Shown: positions 1 to 11,661, numbered from the stretch's first letter. The stretch is 64,000 bases of DNA from Taiwanofungus camphoratus (GCA_003999685.1 CP021222.1:1488001-1552000); one strand, 5' to 3'. The notes: generated by a model from the sequence alone, not told the origin. Program-made: numbers and translations.

Positions 1-2716
1 TCTATTCCTGCCATGAAGAATCAGGACGGAGAGATTGTCCAGAGATCTTTGTCCAACGTCGCTCTCGGCATTCGTCCGCTCGCCAATATCATTCCGAGGC
101 CCCTTTACGATCCTATGGAAGATCATGCCATCGTCCTATACGATCCCACAATCGACGGGAAGGAGACGGATGAAGAGAGGACAGAGAGGGTGAGGGAAGA
201 AGCTAGGGAGCGGGCTGCTAGAGAGGCCCGAGAAAAGATGGTTGGTCTATATAACCCTCACAAAAGCCTAAAAGAACTACTAGGAGGCGGAAAGAAGAAG
301 AAGATAGACAAGGTTGCTGTTGTTATAGATCCACGCCTTGGCAAGGTTCTCCGCCCTCATCAAGTCGAGGGCGTGAAGGTGTGTTTCTCGTCAATCAGTG
401 ACCACAAATAGCCTAATCTGTTACAGTTCTTGTATAACTGTACGACTGGCATGATGGTTGAGAATCAATACGGGTGCATAATGGCAGACGAGATGGGTCT
501 TGGAAAGACTCTCCAATGTATTGCCCTGCTATGGACCTTGCTTAAGCAGTCCCCGCGTGCAGGAAAAGGAACCATAGAGAAATGTATTATTGCTTGCCCG
601 TCAAGCCTTGTCAAGAACTGGGCAAATGAACTTGGTATGTGCTTTTTACCATCATCAAGCGCAACATTGACTTTTTGAAAGTGAAATGGCTAGGAAAGGA
701 TGCGATATCTGCTCTGGCCATTGATGGCAAAGGCGGAAAGGCGGAAATGCTGGAGAAGGTGGCAAGGTGGGTGGCGGCAGGTGGTCGCAATGTCTCACAA
801 CCTGGTGAGCAAGTTAAGTCTGTTCAAGCCATCTTGTTACTGACAATGATTTCCAGTCATGATCGTATCCTATGAGACATTGCGTACACTATCTGCTCAT
901 CTCGCCAATTGTACCATCGGGTTATTGCTGTGTGATGAAGGCCATAGGCTCAAGAATTCTGGTGAGTCAAATCGACGTGTTCATCGCACTAACCAAGCTT
1001 GTACTGACCGAGCTTGCACAACATAGAATCTCTCACTTTTCAGGCATTGAACGCACTCAATGTGAGACGGCGAGTTATTCTATCGGGCACACCAATACAA
1101 GTATAATCACTACACCCTTTAATTTGCACGTTTTGAGATTCTCTCTGCTAGAACGATCTATCAGAGTATTTCTCGTTGCTGAGTTTTGCTAATCCGAATT
1201 TCCTTGGGTCGAAGAACGACTTCCGGAAAAACTTCGAGCATGCCATCATCCGTGGACGTGATGCCGATGCTAGTGATGCTATAAAAGCTGAGAGCGAGAA
1301 GAAATTGAAGGAACTCGGAGGACTCGTTGCCAAATTTATCATACGACGAACCAACGATTTATTGTCGAAATATCGTCAGTCTGTCTTTCAGTCTCTTCTT
1401 TCAATGATAAGGCTGACATGGATCTAGTGCCCGTCAAATACGAGCAGGTCGTATTTTGCGGTCTCTCCCAGTTTCAACTCTCACTCTACCGCTTATTCAT
1501 CTCCTCTCCTGAGATCCAGGCACTGTTGCGAGGTGCAGATTCGCAACCTCTCAAAGCGATTAATATCCTGAAGAAGTTGTGTAACCATCCTGAATTGCTT
1601 GACCTGCCTGGTGACTTGCGCGGCTCTGAGCAACTGCTTCCGGAAGGCTTCAACGGGGCCGGCGCGAGCGTCAGAGACAGGAATCGGAGCCAAACTGTAC
1701 ACTGTGAATGGAGTGGTAAGTTCATGGTATTGGAACGGTGCGTCTGATACTCTGAGACTATTGTATTCTAAAGTAGAACGGAATATATTCCCCTCAGATT
1801 CTTGCATCATATACGCACAGAGACCAACGACAAGATTGTTCTTATCAGCAATTACACACAGACTTTAGACCTTTTTGAGAAACTTCTGCGTAGTAAGAAG
1901 TAGATCCATTTTCATTGTCGTGCTTCGCAGCCGCTAACTCGAATCAAGGTATGGCTACTTCCGACTTGATGGTAGCATGACCATCAGCAAGCGCCAGAAG
2001 CTTGTAGACAACTTCAATGATCCCGACGGAAAGGAATTCATCTTTCTGCTCAGTAGTAAGGCGGGTGGCTGTGGTATCAATTTGATTGGCGCGAACCGCC
2101 TCATTCTCTTCGACCCGGGTATGTATCATTTTCGAGGACAAGCCAGACGTCGTTCTGATTATTTCTGACGTGGACAGACTGGAATCCGGCAGCTGATCAG
2201 CAAGCTTTAGCTCGTGTTTGGCGTGACGGCCAAAAGAAAGAATGTAGGTTGCCATCAATTGTCACGTTGGAGATTCTCGCTCAGGAGTTTTTAGGTTTTG
2301 TGTATCGCTTCATCTCAACTGGTACAATAGAGGAGAAGATCTTCCAGCGACAAGCTTCCAAGCAGGCACTGTCGTCAGCCGTCGTGGATGAGAGAGAGAA
2401 CACAGAGCGGCATTTCTCCCTCGATGCTCTGAGAAAGTTGTTCCTTTTCAATGAGAACACGCTCTGCGAGACGCACGAGACGTTCAAGTGCAAGCGCTGT
2501 AGGAACGGCAGACAAGTCATGAAGGCGCAAGCGCTGCTATACGGTGATGCTAGCACGTAAGCGATACAACCTTACGGTGTCAGCGAGCGAGGCTGATCAT
2601 TTTGCAGATGGAACCATTTCACGAACGAGGAGCTCAAGAACAACCATGACGATCTACTGCGAGCTGAGGTGGGGCTGCCAGAAGTTTCATTCGTTTTCCA
2701 ATACATTAGCCATTAG
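1..2716 (+). CDS. RAD54: RAD54-type SNF2 DNA-dependent ATPase (5' end outside window)
   Basis: Swi2/Snf2 translocase that works with Rad51 in homologous recombination, remodelling chromatin and driving strand invasion in the nucleus. The reading frame is already open at base 1, so the N-terminus lies upstream. Exons are separated by short GT-AG introns. Motif I DEMGLGKT is at 487-510, motif [10 protein letters not shown] (the Rad54 form of DEAH) at 934-957, motif [10 protein letters not shown] near 1078-1100, and motif VI around [10 protein letters not shown] near 2210-2240. Downstream lies a conserved Rad54 tail with two close Cys pairs ([12 protein letters not shown] near 2464-2500). The last exon ends with stop TAG at 2714-2716. 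The family is unambiguous. RAD54 is preferred over other SNF2 groups because of the DEGH box and the cysteine-containing tail. The converging neighbour ends only 187 bp away. Confidence 0.93.
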
Positions 2717-2903
2717 CGCTTCGAGGTCTTCAAGTATACATGTCTTAGATCCGTAGCAGTGGATAATTGTATCATAGCGGTATCCAAATCACAACTGCTT
2801 GTTCATCCAAATGCAATCGCCAGATCAAGAGCATATCGACTACAGATACAGATAATGTTACACGTCGAAGCACCTTCGATCCCAATCAAATCAGCATATC
2901 ATA

Positions 2904-4181
2904 TCAGGTAACAATGTCATCCCAGCTACCCCATTCGCCCCCTACTCGCCTCACTTTAACCTTCTCTCCAGCTTGGCCGAAGTAGCCTGCTTTGAGCCAC
3001 GCTTGTAATTCGTCTTCGCTGAACGGTCCAAATAACTGACCCTCCTCGCCTGCAACCTCTGGAACGTCCCATTTGTATTCGTATTTGACATCTGCTGAAG
3101 GCGGGACCCACGACGGATCCATTTTGCCTGCGGACCTAACAGAGCGCACCAGCTCTTCGTAAGTCTTGGAGTAGATGTCCGTGTCGCCAAGAGACATCAG
3201 CGTAGATGCGAGATGGGTGATATGATCGATATCCGAAGAAGGTTTCAGCACCTTGTCGACATCCATGATGTCTGCGTTGAGTCCATTCTTACGCTTGTTG
3301 TTAGGCTTCATACTGGAGGATTGATAAGTGATACGTCGCACAGATAAGGAGCCCGCCCCGTACCTTTTCTTACCCGCACCATTCTTTTTCGCTCGCGCGC
3401 CCAATCGCTGCAATGCCTCCAGGACGGTTTCTCCCTTCTTCAACATTCCAACCAGTTCCTTCTCGACCTCTTCCTTGCCGCCTAACTGTCGCAGTTGTTG
3501 TTCCTCAGCCTTCATCTTCTCCCTCTGCTCCTTCTCTCGTTGCCGGTGATTCCGCCTCGCCTTCTTGATTTCCTTCTCATCTAAACCTTCCATCCAGCGA
3601 TCATGGGCAGCATGGGGGTCAAAAGTCCGTACATAAGTTCCATCGGCAGCGAACTTTCCCTCCTCCATTTCTTCGCGCATGTTGAACGATGATAGTTCAA
3701 ACCCCATACCGGCTTTCTTCCGCCGTTCTGCGACGTCTTCGTCCTCCGGTTCATCATCACTTTCTGACCTCTCCGACTCTGATCTGTCACCGAATTCCTG
3801 CCCCTCGATGTCCCCCAGCCGGAGAAACTCTTCCTTCTTCTTCCCGTTGTCCTCCTTCTCCTTCTCCTTCTCTCCCATGGCGAACATGTCCTCGTCCTCA
3901 TCGTCGGCAGCACCATCTGCACCGGGGCGTCTACTCGGCACGACGCCCTCGCCATCATCGCTGGAGTCGGACTCATAGCCCTCGGTCTTTACACGGCCTC
4001 TGCGCTGGCGTGTCTCGAGCTGCGAGTCGATCTCTTCCGCGAAGTTGACTGGGTCTTCTGATGGTTCTACGAATCTGGTCTTTTTCTGAGCTGCTTGCGA
4101 GGACGAGCCCTCTTCGGTGGATGCTGCAGCACGTTTGCGGGCTGTGCGTGGCTGCATGGTTGGCGACTCACGGCGAAACAA
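2904..4181 (-). CDS. GYF-domain protein, CD2BP2/Lin1-like U5 snRNP factor
   Basis: Homologues (human CD2BP2, yeast Lin1) associate with the U5 snRNP, where the GYF domain binds proline-rich partners. The protein has an acidic/basic disordered N-terminal half with runs of Asp/Glu and Lys. A conserved block FNMREEMEEGKFAADGTY (about residue 165) matches the CD2BP2 core. The C-terminal GYF domain is seen as the aromatic YKW followed by GPFSEDELQAWLKAGYFG. The frame is open for 425 codons, but 3313-3363 looks like a 51-nt intron (GTACGG...TCCAG on the minus strand) whose length is a multiple of three. Spliced, the protein would be 408 residues. Two nearby ATGs (4181 and 4157) are both possible starts. 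Length is somewhat above the usual ~340 residues, from the charged N-terminus. Confidence 0.88.
   Translation of the reverse strand: MFRRESPTMQPRTARKRAAASTEEGSSSQAAQKKTRFVEPSEDPVNFAEEIDSQLETRQRRGRVKTEGYESDSSDDGEGVVPSRRPGADGAADDEDEDMFAMGEKEKEKEDNGKKKEEFLRLGDIEGQEFGDRSESERSESDDEPEDEDVAERRKKAGMGFELSSFNMREEMEEGKFAADGTYVRTFDPHAAHDRWMEGLDEKEIKKARRNHRQREKEQREKMKAEEQQLRQLGGKEEVEKELVGMLKKGETVLEALQRLGARAKKNGAGKKRYGAGSLSVRRITYQSSSMKPNNKRKNGLNADIMDVDKVLKPSSDIDHITHLASTLMSLGDTDIYSKTYEELVRSVRSAGKMDPSWVPPSADVKYEYKWDVPEVAGEEGQLFGPFSEDELQAWLKAGYFGQAGEKVKVRRVGGEWGSWDDIVT
3313..3363 (-). other. Probable in-frame 51-nt intron in the GYF gene
   Basis: On the minus strand the segment begins GTACGG and ends CTCCAG, with a branch-point-like TATCAC about 15 nt before the acceptor. 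Its length (51) is typical of introns in this window and divisible by three, and it contains no stop. Splicing joins a Lys-rich stretch to SMKPNNKRKNG. Retention would add 17 residues and leave the frame intact. Confidence 0.6.
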
Positions 4182-5019
4182 TGGACAGAAATTGGTAGTG
4201 AGCGAACAGGTGATCGTCTGTGGATTACGTCAGATGATTAACATCCACATAAGGCAACTGTAGTCCTTCTAGGCCGTTGACCCCACAAACTTCCTGCCTA
4301 TGCGGGGACTGCGCTCCCAAGCTCACCCGAATTCATGTATGATTTTTGTCCACGTTACCTAAATCTCTGCAAGAACCTGTCGTACACGCGACGACAATAG
4401 AGTGTATCTGCAGAGACCTAGGTCGCCGTTATCGGCCAGTCAGGTGGCGGAAACGTAAGAAAATGTGACCTAGGTCTCTGTAGATACGTTCTAATCCAGA
4501 GGGCTCTCTACGAGCTCGTGCTTCTATCAAGTTCGTTCAATGTCCGGTCTCAGCTTCTTACAGTTGCGGTGGGAATGACCAAGCCGCAGAGTCCGCTTGA
4601 TCTTGAAAACTCAGTAATACTCAAGGTCGGAAAATCCTTCGTCGATTCATGGATAGGACACTGTATTTGACAAGGTGGCGTAGATTGTACGTTGGTCAAA
4701 GCTCTCTCATCAGCATCCCAAACATTGCCTGTGAGGATCACGTTTCGCTGATCATAGCTCCACGCTGACTCAAGATTTTAGCTGCACCTCATTCAATGGA
4801 GAAACTGACACCGTTTGCGATGGAATGTTCGCGGATGAATCCGGTATATGCTAATGCATCTCGCCGGCACTGCCGGTGTAGGGTCATATTGCCGCTGTTT
4901 CTCTTGATGCATTGCTTAGCTCTCACGGAGGCCTTCGCTTCGGACTGTTTAAAAAGACATGTCTTTCTCGAGTCCTATTCGTGTCCTGAGGTACTTTCCT
5001 CCCCCAAACCACGCACACT
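4182..5019. other. Divergent intergenic region (GYF gene / ICMT gene)
   Basis: 838 bp shared as upstream region by two divergent genes. No supported coding sequence; short ORFs here lack family similarity. A 21-bp inverted repeat sits at 4404-4487 and is listed separately. Confidence 0.6.
4404..4487. repeat. 21-bp inverted repeat with 42-nt spacer
   Basis: Left arm 4404-4424 and right arm 4467-4487 are reverse complements with one mismatch. Both contain GAGACCTAGGTC. The two arms could form a stem-loop. No flanking target duplication was seen. Confidence 0.75.
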
Positions 5020-5828
5020 ATGTCTTTCCTCGTCAATCCTACCCTTGTCACACCGTTACTCAAACTGCCTTTGTTGGCCATAGGGGCGACATGCGCTCAT
5101 AAGGCCATGTCGTCTCCGACTCCGCCACCCGACCCCAGCGAAGCGGCAAAGTATGGAAAGCCAGACTTCATGTCGCGTACGGGCTATACTGCCACCAGAC
5201 TCCATAAGGTGATTATGATTGTCGTCTCTTAGGCCACTGATTCGCCTTACACATGAATCTCTACCAATCTCGCCAGATCGCATTATGGGCCAGCGTTCTA
5301 TGTGAGGCGGCGGTAATCGTTGGCATTCACTCCCCTTCTTATCACTCCGAGCGCGTACTGTCGTTTCTCTCTGCGTCGACCTCCTCTGCTTCGAGCGTAC
5401 GAATCACACGCTCCTACCTTGCAGGATGGTTGCTGCTCGTCGGTGGCGGCTCCTTCCGACTCTGGTGTTATCGCACCCTCGGCCGTTTCTTCAAATGGGA
5501 ATTATCTGTGCAGAAGGATCATAAGCTTGTCACATGGGGGCCGTACTCGATTGTGCGGCACCCTAGCTACACTGGTGCCATGTTGGCTTCCCTGGGTACC
5601 TTCATCTGCACATTAGGCCCTGGGTCATGGTGGGCGGAATGTGGATTATTGTCCTCAACAATAGGGAAGGTTGCAGCGTGTATATGGATGTCTTACTTTT
5701 CTACTCTTCCTTTCGTACTGCCTGTGCGGGCTAACAACGAAGACAAGGTTCTCAGAAGGGAGTTCCCGGATGAATGGGAGGCATGGGCGAAGAAGACACC
5801 GTATAGGCTGATACCTTTGATTTGGTGA
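5020..5828 (+). CDS. STE14: Protein-S-isoprenylcysteine O-methyltransferase (Ste14/ICMT family)
   Basis: Methylates the C-terminal prenylated cysteine of CaaX proteins (Ras/Rho GTPases, mating pheromones) at the ER membrane using S-adenosylmethionine. Two exons, 5020-5208 and 5277-5828, with a 68-nt phase-0 intron, give 246 residues, close to yeast Ste14 (239). Visible features are several hydrophobic helices, then the family core WELSVQKDHKLVTWGPYSIV followed by RHPSYTG, then a pair of membrane segments, and the C-terminal EFPDEWEAWAKKTPYRLIP, which matches the cofactor-binding end of ICMT. In basidiomycetes this enzyme also matures lipopeptide pheromones, which is known for the family and not shown here. 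ATG 5020 is the first in-frame Met and gives a sensible N-terminus. Confidence 0.92.
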
Positions 5829-6047
5829 CGCATAGTTCAGAACCTATCCTTGTCAACTGTATAGCAAACAAATCGTGGGCTGTATTGCATGACGTTCCCT
5901 TATCTCTACACTCTAGTCCTTAGGGGTGGGATTTCGGAAATATACTTAACCACGTCTCCGATTTGTGCAAATTGAGCTTACGAGGTTTATAGAGGTGAGT
6001 AACGAAACCAGAAACTCTGCACAACTAGACATGAAGGAGTTGTGGAC

Positions 6048-7351
6048 CTAGGTCAAATCGATTACATCGCAAGACTCTGGCTTCCCTGGAGAATGCAAGT
6101 CAGAGTTCTGCTTGACGCCACGAGACGCATGTTTCTCCGCCCTGAGTCTCTCCAATTTTCTTTGTAACAGAGTTACCTGTTCCTGCAATGGCAAAACCAT
6201 GGTCAGGGCTTGATGAATTACAGACATGGAGCGGAATTACCTCAAGAAAGACGATCTCATCATCCTCATCGTCTGAGGAAATTGCAGGTTTTCTATCTTC
6301 ATCATCCAATGGCACCGCGGTCCCTCTGTCCTGAACACTAGATGCTGCGCGAGCACGCTTCTGTGCCCGAGTCTCTATACCCCCAGACGCAGGGCGCTTG
6401 GGAGGTGCACGTTTCTTACTGGATCTAGTGCTCGTTGAGAGTATAGGTGCAGCACGCTCATCAGGAATAGGATGCTCATCAACGGAGTGCGGATGGAGCG
6501 GCATTATACCCTCGGCCTGGAGAATTTCTGACCATCACAATTCGTTTCGTCAGTTCTAACCATATGGTCATTGAGAGTGTGTCAAGTCCCGCACCGCGCG
6601 GTCGGTAGCGGAACCGAAAAGCTACCCAAAAGTCCGAATCGAGATACTTGACTGATAGGAATGACATGGGTTTACAAGACTCCCCACGCCCAAGGCTGAC
6701 GTCGTGAGAATGAAAATTAAAGTAACAAATCTCGTGAAAAATGGAACCAGGTGGGTCGAACTTACGATACATAGTGGCCTCCGCCTTTTTTGCTTCGCTC
6801 ATGGATCGGACCAACTTCTTGAGGCACATTATTTCTACTTGGCCCCTTCTGAATCATACCGGGAGAGACACGACGCAGCCGCACTTCAATTACCCCCAGA
6901 GATTGGACGACATCAGCCCCATGCGAAGCAACATGGTCATCGTCTACAGCAGGAAATGTTAGCCTAGTATGCACCGGGTGAGTTCATCACACTCACCCGT
7001 CAAAGTGAGCTTTGTGAATCGGAAAGGCTGGCAGACTCCAGGGGAAGGACGAAATCCATCACAGACGCTGCTAGTTCCTGCGGCATTTCCAATAGTATAT
7101 ACCAGACGACCATCCATATAGAGCTCGGCAACCATAGGGGTGTTAAACGTATAGTCTTCCCAGTGAATCTTGAATTGCTATTTCACGACTAAGATTGAGC
7201 CCAGGGAACTATAGAGGAGACAGACCTTTCCAGCTACACTGGGTATGCAACAGTTTATGATTCTCAAGTTCTCCTCTTCAACGTTATATTGTTCAACCTC
7301 CTTGCCGTCGCATGTTATGTAGGCGCCGTATCCACGGTGTTTAAGTGGCAT
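6048..7351 (-). CDS. DUF7918 domain protein
   Basis: Member of a basidiomycete family of unknown function (DUF7918). ATG at 7351 opens exon 1 (7226-7351, 42 codons, starting MPLKHRGYGAYITCDG). Exon 2 starts at 7177 with QFKIHWEDYTFNTPM. Later conserved blocks are LTDDDHV, the signature IHERSKKGGGHY near 6775-6800, and FRFRYRPREILQAEGI. The C-terminus is a disordered basic/acidic tail (KKRAPPKRP, SSDDEDDE) followed by a short coiled-coil (EQVTLLQRKLERLRAEK). It ends SCDVIDLT with stop at 6048-6050. At least five introns are inferred; the junction between GGGHY and the FRFRYRP exon (about 6650-6770) is unclear. No catalytic motif is seen. Nuclear location is only suggested by the basic tail. 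Confidence 0.82.
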
Positions 7352-7734
7352 GGTCAAATTGTTGTTGAGATCTAGCAGAATCGCTTCGTCTCTGCTTCTA
7401 GCCTCTGCAATAGAAAAGCCCAGTCGAATTGAATGTCGAAGTCCAAGTTGTCACAAAGGTGCGTGTCACAATGACGGTGTGTTCCGGTGTCACGGAGCGC
7501 GTCGATCAGGTGATCTTTTGTCACAAACATTAGCGATCCAGGATAACGCTCATGGGTATGGAACTTCTGAGGGTCTCAGTCTGAGACGCTTCATGTCCCT
7601 CTCTACATGAGGGTGAAAGCCTGTATACCTGCACCGAAAACAACATGCTAGTGTCCGAATTATCCACAACATTAGTATTGTAAGCTATACCTAGCAAGAA
7701 ACACAAATGGGGCAGCCTTTCTCCAGAAAACGTT
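7352..7734. other. Intergenic, two minus-strand genes
   Basis: 383 bp between the 3' end of the PQ-loop gene and the start of the DUF7918 gene, both on the minus strand. It should hold the terminator of one and the promoter of the other. No supported ORF or clear motif. Confidence 0.5.
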
Positions 7735-9701
7735 TTAGCTTACTGACGAATATGGATCGGTTGATGGACCCGTCCGCCTGCGCGACGGGGTACTCGGATC
7801 CTCCGCGCCTGTAGCATCCGCACTTAATAGCCCAGCCTCCTCCTCGTTTGCCGTCCGCCTGGTGCGACGCCCTTGGCCCGGTGCTCTGGAGCGGTAGAAA
7901 AACGATTGAATCACAATAGTGACATCAAACATGAGTGTGCCGCCGCTTCCTAACAGATACCTGGTGAATTGCCAAATTCAGGCAGTTGATGAAGGGGAGT
8001 CAACGTTACACGCACGGTATACTTTCTCTCATGAATAATGACGCTTCAGGCTCTGGGAGATTCAGCTTTGGTGAAGTAATTATGGATGCGACATAAAAGA
8101 AATTGCCCAGAAACGCAAAAATGAAGAGATAGATGGACAGGCCCTAGAAGATCGAAATGATCAGTAGCCCGTCCCATGAATACCTGAAGATAAATCACCT
8201 CCACAGACTTCCTGACAAACTAGACAGTCGATCAACGAACGGCGTGCACGTCAGTTGTAGAAAGGACTTACGTTCTTCCAAATTTGAGGTAACCGAGATG
8301 TCAAATACAGAATAGTGCAAATCCACGCTGATATACGCCCGATAATAAACTCTGTAGAACGTTCGGGTTCTTGAGATACACCTGGAGTCATATGATTCAG
8401 TACTAGTAGGCCATCCCGAAAGGCGGGCGCGCCTGTAGTCTCGACTGGGGAGAAATTGGTGTGTGAGATCGTCACAGTTGTTGCATCTGCGAACGTAGGT
8501 ACAGCGATGTTCGCTTCCGACAGAACCCGCCCGGTCCCGACGATGCTATTTGGTGGGAGACCTCGCTGGCTCGCGAGCGTCCCCACCCCGAATAATGCCC
8601 ACACGCCTAGAAACACCATACTCGCACCCTTCCTGCTCGCTCGCGAGCTCCGCCTGTTCGACGCCGACCACTCTGCGTCATCTGCTTTGTCCGCGTCGGT
8701 CTCTCCTCGGGACAACGGACGGCCACGCGCCAGTACAGCAGATTCATCTACCTGACTAGGCTGCGGTGTCATGTGCAGAGAAAGATGCACATGCCCCGTA
8801 GGCGATAGGGTGGATTGGCGACTCCTGCCAAGGCTCCCTGCTCGACGCTCGCGGCTCCAAGAAACCGTCTTCGTCCTCTTGGAACGCCCACCCTCAGAGT
8901 GGAAGCTACCGGCGAGACGGGCAAGGGCATCGTCTGAGACTTCGTCTTCGTCTTCGGGTATCTCGTCCGATTCAACCGCCGAATGGGGGTGTCTTTCGAT
9001 GCCATGTCTGTGCCAGCGTGTGTACTCCTCCTGCTCGGCGGCGAAAGCGGCCGCAGCTGCCACGTTTGCGGCGACGTTTGAGAGCGCACGGTAGTGTGCT
9101 GCCCCGCGCTCGACGGACATGCGACGAGTTGCGGTAGATGCGGTGCGGGAACGGGGCAGAACATAAGGGGGAGCAATAGATTTTGAGAGTGAGCGGTAGT
9201 AGAAGTATTGGAAGAGCAGAGTGCAGTCGATGAAGCAAAAGTACGTCGCCAGCCATGTCTGAGAGAGTAGACATGGGTCAAGCCTGAGGTCTCACGCGAG
9301 CGAAGCGTATCGCGTACTTGCCTGGAACGGTAATTGGTTGGTGAGGATGCATCCGAGGAGATTGGTAGCATCACCTGCGAGCAGGTTTGATGGTAAGTTA
9401 CTGACGATCGCTCACGCGACCGCAACTACTGATGGCGTCAAGATGTCGCAAGAGGCATGTGGAAGAACATACCGAGAAGCCAATTTATGAGGAAGGGGAG
9501 GGCGAGACTGTCTGCAGACTGTCTGCGGACATTCTCGAGTACCTGCCTACGCAACAGGGTCAGATGAGGATGCAACTGCCCCGCAATTGCCATGATTGCG
9601 ATCGGTACTCCTCGTAGGATGACTCACGGGAATTGTGCACCGAGCCAACTACCTATAGAGGCGTAGCCCAAGATGTCGCTGAAAGACATGGGCCCGAGCA
9701 T
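7735..9701 (-). CDS. PQ-loop repeat transporter, Ypq/PQLC2-like (vacuolar cationic amino acids)
   Basis: Seven-helix PQ-loop proteins of the Ypq1-3/PQLC2 group export cationic amino acids from the vacuole or lysosome. Exon 1 starts at ATG 9701 (MLGPMSFSDILGYASIGSWL; the second Met at 9689 is also possible). It ends inside a proline codon, and the first PQ dipeptide is completed after an 81-nt intron (9547-9627): FPQVLENVRRQSADSLALPF. This is followed by LLGDATNLLGCIL and TYFCFIDCTLLFQYFYYRS. A long hydrophilic Ser/Arg/Glu-rich loop follows, about 8500-9120, then a second PQ motif, LTSRLPQIWKN near 8280. GLSIYLFIFAFLGNFFYVAS and the last helix near 7900-7960 follow, and the acidic/Ser tail stops at 7735-7737. 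A long central loop is typical of fungal members. Substrate is inferred from the family. Confidence 0.87.
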
Positions 9702-10348
9702 AGTCGTCGTCACATACAGCGTTGCGTGAAATGGGACTTGGTGGTGAGACGACTGATGGCGAGACGACTCGGTGTCGAATGGTGTTCCGCCCATTACCGG
9801 TCTTCACCCGGGATACCCTTGCCAAATTGGGCACTCTACGCCTGCCGTGCTGTACAGATTCATCGTATGCAACGCAAACAAGCCCCCTACTGTGCAGCGT
9901 CTCGTAACCAAAGCGTCAGAACTGGGAGGCCCTTGGATTGCGCTGAATGCCAAACGAGGACTCCCAAACCGTGCCCGTATCCCGAAAACTAAAGGAAGCG
10001 TATTCGCCCGGGCTTATGCGACAACGGTCTGCACCTCAGCCGAAAAGTGAAGGACACGTGACGAGGCGCGCTTGTCTTAACGACATACGTACGCGCCGCC
10101 ATCCATAGATCCTTGTCCTTTGTGTTGTAAGTACGCGTATGGAGTATGAACCCCAGAAATATAAGTGTCAAAAACAAAAACAAAAACAAACTCGTCTCGT
10201 ATGTCGACACGCGCGATGCGCGTGATCCCACGCGTGCGGGGAACTTGAAGTCAAGCACATACCAGTGGCGCGCCGACTAGCCTATCTGGACATATCTCTC
10301 GCTACAGACACTCTGATTTCACTCTCAGGTCGACATTGCTCTTCAATA
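9702..10348. other. Divergent promoter region (PQ-loop / CTLH genes)
   Basis: 647 bp between two divergently transcribed genes. It holds a GC-rich block around 10206-10240 with one ACGCGT (10230-10235) and a short (CAAAAA)n-like run near 10170-10190. No supported ORF. The ORF starting near 10265 is read here as 5' leader of the CTLH gene, whose ATG is placed at 10349. Confidence 0.5.
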
Positions 10349-11661
10349 ATGCAGCTGTTCTCGTCACAGGACAGGCTGATATCCGGCCGTCAACTGTTCT
10401 CCCCCACCCCGGACGATCTCGTAAGGAGTCTCCAAATCGACTTGTGGGACCGTGATAGACCTTCTCATGCGAAACGTGGTATTGCAGCGTACCCTCATAC
10501 TCGATTATTTGTGTCATAGTACATACTCAAATGCTGCCAAGGCCTTTGTACAAGATAGCTGTGTGAAGCATCTGGACTTGGACGGAGACGAGGTTATGTC
10601 GTTATCAGAGAGACGCAACGACCTCGCTGACATCCTCGAAGGGAGGCTTGCGTCCGGTGAACTGCGCAAAGGTGACTCACTGTAGCTCCATCACGCGGTC
10701 ATTGAAGCTGAGGATTGCTGTCGTATCTGCCTGCAGAGATTCGGATATGCATCCTCTCCGGCAAAGTCGATCAAGCTGCAGAACTACTAAACAAGCACTT
10801 TCCGTCCGTCCTTTCCGAAAGCACAGAGAGTGTTCCGGCTCACAGACCTGCCGGAAAAATCGAATATATTCCCTCCACCTCTGTTCATCCCGCGCACCTC
10901 GCGCTCAACCTACACATCCTTGCCTTTATCGAGGCCGCTCGGACAGTTCCCCTCCCATACTACCCTCCAGGGACAAGACCGCCATCTGCAATCAACGTGT
11001 CCGCTAGCTCTAGTAAAGATACCGACATGATGCGACACGTAGACTCAGAGCAGGCAAACGTGTTGCTGCTGCACCGCGCACAGAACTTGCACTCGGAAGC
11101 GTACCGTCTACCGGACGCCAACGATCGGGCGTTGTACCTGACCGAGCTCACACAGGTGGGCGGAGTGTTGGCGTACACTGTGCCAGAGCGCGGTCCTATG
11201 GCCAAGTATATGACACAAGAGAGAAGGGAAGCAGTCGCCGATCAGATCGAGAGTGCTATTCTCTGTATGTTCTTTCCTTCCAGCCTATCGGGCCAAAAGC
11301 AAGCTGAACTTGCGCGCATTTCGCAGACAGGACGGGACAGCCCGTCGTTTCGAGACTCGAGCTTTGTACACGCTATACTTCTGTCCTCTGGTCAGCTCTG
11401 CATGACTTGAAAGTTAAGGCACCAGCGGCTTCTGCCTGGCCTGAGGGCGTTTCACTGCCAGGCGTTTCCAAGATAGCTACAAGTAAGGGCAGTGGCATTA
11501 ACGGTGAGAATGCGACGCCGCAGGCAACGAAGAAGTCTGGGGGTGATGAGGCGGCAGAAGTACGTCCTCCCGACGGGTGTTTGTCTGGCTGGCTCTTACC
11601 TAAACGCGTCTGATAGATTGTTCCTCACTTCGATTTACACACTTTCCTGGAAGGAGCCTGA
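10349..11661 (+). CDS. LisH-CTLH-CRA protein (RanBPM/Gid8-like, CTLH/GID E3 complex family)
   Basis: LisH-CTLH-CRA proteins are scaffold subunits of the GID/CTLH ubiquitin ligase, which degrades gluconeogenic enzymes in yeast. Exon 1 encodes MQLFSSQDRLISGRQLFSPT and is joined across an intron to RTLILDYLCHSTYSNAAKAF, a LisH motif. CTLH follows as RNDLADILEGRLASGELRK spliced to EIRICILSGKVDQAAELLNK. The C-terminal CRA part is seen as LNLHILAFIEAART, ALYLTELTQVGGVLAY and, after an intron at about 11264, YRTGQPVVSRLELCTRYTSV. The last exon is IVPHFDLHTFLEGA with stop at 11659-11661. There is no SPRY domain, so it resembles Gid8/TWA1 more than full RanBPM, though the ~100-residue insertions are larger than in Gid8. 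Which subunit it represents is open. Confidence 0.75.

Noticed and set aside
3679-4048. Ser/Pro-rich plus-strand ORFs opposite the GYF gene
   Set aside because: They are the mirror of the acidic/Lys-rich coding strand; composition explains them.
8769-9425. 218-codon minus-strand ORF overlapping the PQ-loop gene
   Set aside because: It lies out of frame with the PQ-loop exons and has Ser/Arg/His-rich low-quality sequence. The PQ-loop frame in the same region shows clear family motifs.
10230-10235. ACGCGT before the CTLH gene (others at 11606, 13619, 21870, 48510)
   Set aside because: Single MluI sites are expected by chance about every 4 kb; only the RPA2 cluster, and weakly the DNMT site, have supporting context.
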